64,000 nt of DNA from Verticillium longisporum (Eukaryota > Ascomycota > Sordariomycetes > Glomerellales > Plectosphaerellaceae): the NCBI GenBank assembly GCA_019188255.1, contig JAETXT010000004.1, positions 3,224,001-3,288,000 on the forward strand, read 5' to 3'. Below the pieces are notes generated by a model. The model worked only from the letters and a program-made list of their open reading frames with translations, was not told where the DNA came from and ran no database searches. A program made the position numbers and the translations under genes. Shown here piece after piece: positions 61,559-64,000 of this stretch (its first letter is position 1; every line of letters begins with the position of its first letter).

Positions 61559-62985
61559 GGGGCTTAGTTATGCCAAAGCATGGTAGTAATGTCATTTCAG
61601 CGGTACATTTCTAATAATACGCATCGGATACTTCATGTCACTCCCTGCCTTGTGCTGCAATCTTCACCGTCGAAAAGCAGCTCTAGAACCTGCTTCGCGC
61701 TTGTAGGCCGACTCAGTCGATCTCAGCTGCATCATAAATACCGCCCTTCGTTAACGCACGTCTGAATTCATTTAGGTTGCAAAGATAACCCAGAAGTCAA
61801 TTAAGTACAACGATGAGCGAGTCCTAATTTGACTAGCATGTATTGGACAACATCGCAATGGCCATGAACTTCATGCGTCAGCCATCCTTGCGACATGGCC
61901 ACGAACATGGTGCGCCGCATCTCGCCACCAGAGACCGAAGCCTACCAGCACACCAGGGCATCATTCCTCGCCCTCACAGCTTCCATGACATATCTAGGCA
62001 AAGTTGCTGCAGTTCCCGCTCAACAGACGAAAGTATGGAAGAACTCGGTAAACTTGTCGAAGGGGTGGAGATCAATACGGTCATACAAGGCAACGTATCC
62101 TGCCGTTGTCACCGACACCAGCTCTTTCACTCTCCAGCTTGATCAAAGGCAACTCGTTGGATTCACGCGAATGAGGGCGCTCTTCTGTGCGTCATTCAGA
62201 TGACACTTTCTTGCTTGCTATCTTGGCCTAAGTGGCAAGCTCCGAGCGCTTTCCTGCAGCAACAACATGTCGTGACGGAGCCAGACTGGGCAATCCCTTT
62301 TTCGCCATCAGAAACATCACATCCACAATCTACGTCTCATGTAACAAGACGCGTCATTGTATACTTGGCAGGATTTCAGAGAACTAGGTGTACGAAGGGA
62401 GGTAGTCCACATTACGATGGATTTTCTTCTTCAAAGCCCATCCTGGAAGCTATCGTGTGCTTCATATCGTAAAGAAACCAATACTCATCTACAGCCGCGG
62501 TCTCCGCATGCAACCTACTAAAATTACCGATTTCAGGCAATCTATCCACCATTGTGAAGCTATCACAGGGATGACGCACAGTCCTAATAGTTGACGCCAA
62601 TCATTGACCCAGCAATCCGGATTGAAAGTTTGAACACGAGCTGACACATAGCAGCAGTGGCGTGGGGAAGGATGCTGATTTTAAGGCCTTGGCAAAACGC
62701 CTTTGCGGATAAAACCGCCTTCGGTGGATGAATTCAGTGGCCTGTTCGGCCATGGTGCTGGAAAGCAACCCGATGGCGCTTTTTCTGAGTCGTTCGAATA
62801 TGAAAGGACTATGCACGGATCTAAAGCCGAGCTTAGAAAACCCCGCTGGATAAGCTGGTCTTCTTCTCTCTATGATTGCTACTCTGGCCATTCCAGAGTG
62901 CACCTATCTTGGCTATCACGTTATAGTAACTATTACGGGTTATACCCGGCTAAGATACAAAGCTGAGGCTGCGCCTTAGTAGCTA
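61559..62985. other. intergenic DNA without a supported gene, grading into a transposon block
   Basis: About 1.4 kb of normal composition with short, overlapping frames only. A frame at 61,895-62,203 (+, 102 residues, with HTRASFLALTASMTYLGKV) is the most protein-like but has no partner exon and no recognised family. RIP-type composition begins at about 62,990. Confidence 0.4.
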
Positions 62986-62989
62986 GTTC

Positions 62990-64000
62990 GCAGGTAGGCT
63001 CGTATATAACTCCTTATTTTCTATTATAAAGGGGTATCAAGAGCTATTATAGTATTCTTCTTATTCTTATTCTTTATCTAATAATAATATATTTAAGGCC
63101 TCGTCCTAGTATAATGCTCGACGATTAGCCCTTTATATATTATTAGATTAATAATTAATTATAGACTATATTAGCCTCCCTCCCCTAGATAATAATATAA
63201 ACTTATAGCTATAAAGTAATAACTTATTATAGGACGAAGAAATTAATTACTATATTAAATAGATAATATAGGATAATATATACCCCTTAGAAGCTATTAT
63301 ATATTAATAATAGCTATTAATAGAATAGAATTAAGAATATATAGAATAGCTATTAATAATATTAAACCTATTAATCGTAATTAACCCTGTATTTATTAAT
63401 AACCTATTAATTAGATTAACTATTTAAATAATAATTATAAGGAAATATTTACCCCTTTTTATAAAGTTTTCGGGAAAATACTTAAAATATATAATATAAT
63501 CGTAATAGATATATAATAAGATTATACTAGATATAGATTATTATAGTAACGATAAAGCTCTATAGTACTTTATTAATAGCTATTTAGATTAATCTCCTTA
63601 ATAAATAATCGCTATATTCTATATTTAAAGAGGGCCTAATAAGAGCTTTTTATTTAAAAAGTTTATATAATACTTTAATTAGAATTACTTCGACTTTAAT
63701 AAAGCCCTCTATATAGCTATAAGACTATAAATACTCTAATAGAGCGAAGGGATACTATTCTTATTATTTATATTAGAATTTAAAAAGCTTATTATATAAA
63801 TAAATAAATTAGGATAATCTAATAATATAAAGATTAATTATTTAATAAGCGCTCTAAACTAAGAGCTATCCTATTATTTAATTATTATAGACCTACTCTA
63901 AGAATATATTAACTAAATTAAGAGAATACTATAGACTTCGGGAAAACTCGATAATATAATAAGAGTTTATTAAAGATATAATTAGGGCGAAACTATTATT
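62990..64000 (+). mobile_element. Gypsy-like retrotransposon, left part, RIP-degraded and cut by the window end
   Basis: RIP-type composition throughout. The segment at 63,065-63,150 matches the dispersed repeat at 15,010-15,110 and is likely part of the LTR. Downstream, the + strand at about 63,690-63,930 reads, with TAG/TAA as glutamine, LYIAIRL-ILQ-SEGI and FKKLII-INKLG-SNNIKINYLI, then ALN-ELSYYLIIIDL. This resembles the gag region of Gypsy-type elements (short protein pattern: F..LI..L.W.....I..F..GL...I...L). The right half lies outside the window. Confidence 0.5.

Noticed and set aside
1..64000. CRISPR arrays, prokaryotic operons or phage-like modules
   Set aside because: No regularly spaced direct repeats. 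Genes are spliced and of fungal type.

Overview
This window looks like a chromosome segment of a filamentous ascomycete, most likely of the Pezizomycotina and possibly a sordariomycete. The evidence is the gene structure (introns of 47-69 nt with GTNNGT donors and CTNAC-like branch points), fungal gene families, and long stretches altered by repeat-induced point mutation (RIP). In those stretches CpA and TpG are nearly gone, TpA is in excess, and CpG is still present. The window splits into two kinds of sequence: RIP-altered transposon blocks (about 1-3,700; 6,100-13,550; 15,250-46,450; 62,990-64,000) and normal-composition, gene-bearing DNA (about 46,450-62,950), with small unmutated islands inside the transposon part.

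Left part. Positions 1-3,690 hold a RIP-riddled, unidentified coding remnant on the + strand. It is followed by a broken DHA2-type MFS transporter on the - strand (4,581-5,618) and by an LTR-like sequence that escaped RIP (5,782-5,993). A Ty3/Gypsy element with paired LTRs runs from 6,228 to 13,339 (- strand). An unmutated island (13,620-15,240) follows, then unassigned RIP-altered DNA.

Middle part. 18,812-46,369 is a transposon cluster. It contains two full-length copies of one Ty1/Copia family in opposite orientation (A, 18,812-26,244, +; C, 35,242-42,724, -) and a third, truncated copy (B, 26,245-32,844, -). B is interrupted by a Fot1/pogo-type DNA transposon and by a solo LTR with a 5-bp target duplication. 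Four further Fot1-type copies or fragments surround C, and one of them is split by about 1 kb of unmutated DNA.

Right part. The gene cluster holds a METTL16-type RNA m6A methyltransferase (-), a MITE-like hairpin element, a small interferon-inducible 6-16 (IFI6/IFI27)-like membrane protein (-), a proline-rich two-helix membrane protein with KPYD repeats (-), a FAM50/XAP5 spliceosome-associated protein (+), a 126-residue conserved-looking membrane protein (-), an OPT oligopeptide transporter (+) and a small secreted AA1-like, effector-type protein (+). The membrane protein and FAM50 genes diverge from a 505-bp shared upstream region. FAM50 and the 126-residue gene converge. The remaining intergenic DNA, notably 58,725-60,912 and 61,559-62,980, shows no convincing gene. 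The window ends inside another Gypsy-like element with gag-like sequence.

I found no operon-like or CRISPR-like system. The most unusual content is the architecture of the nested, inverted transposon cluster and the pattern of mutated and unmutated islands.
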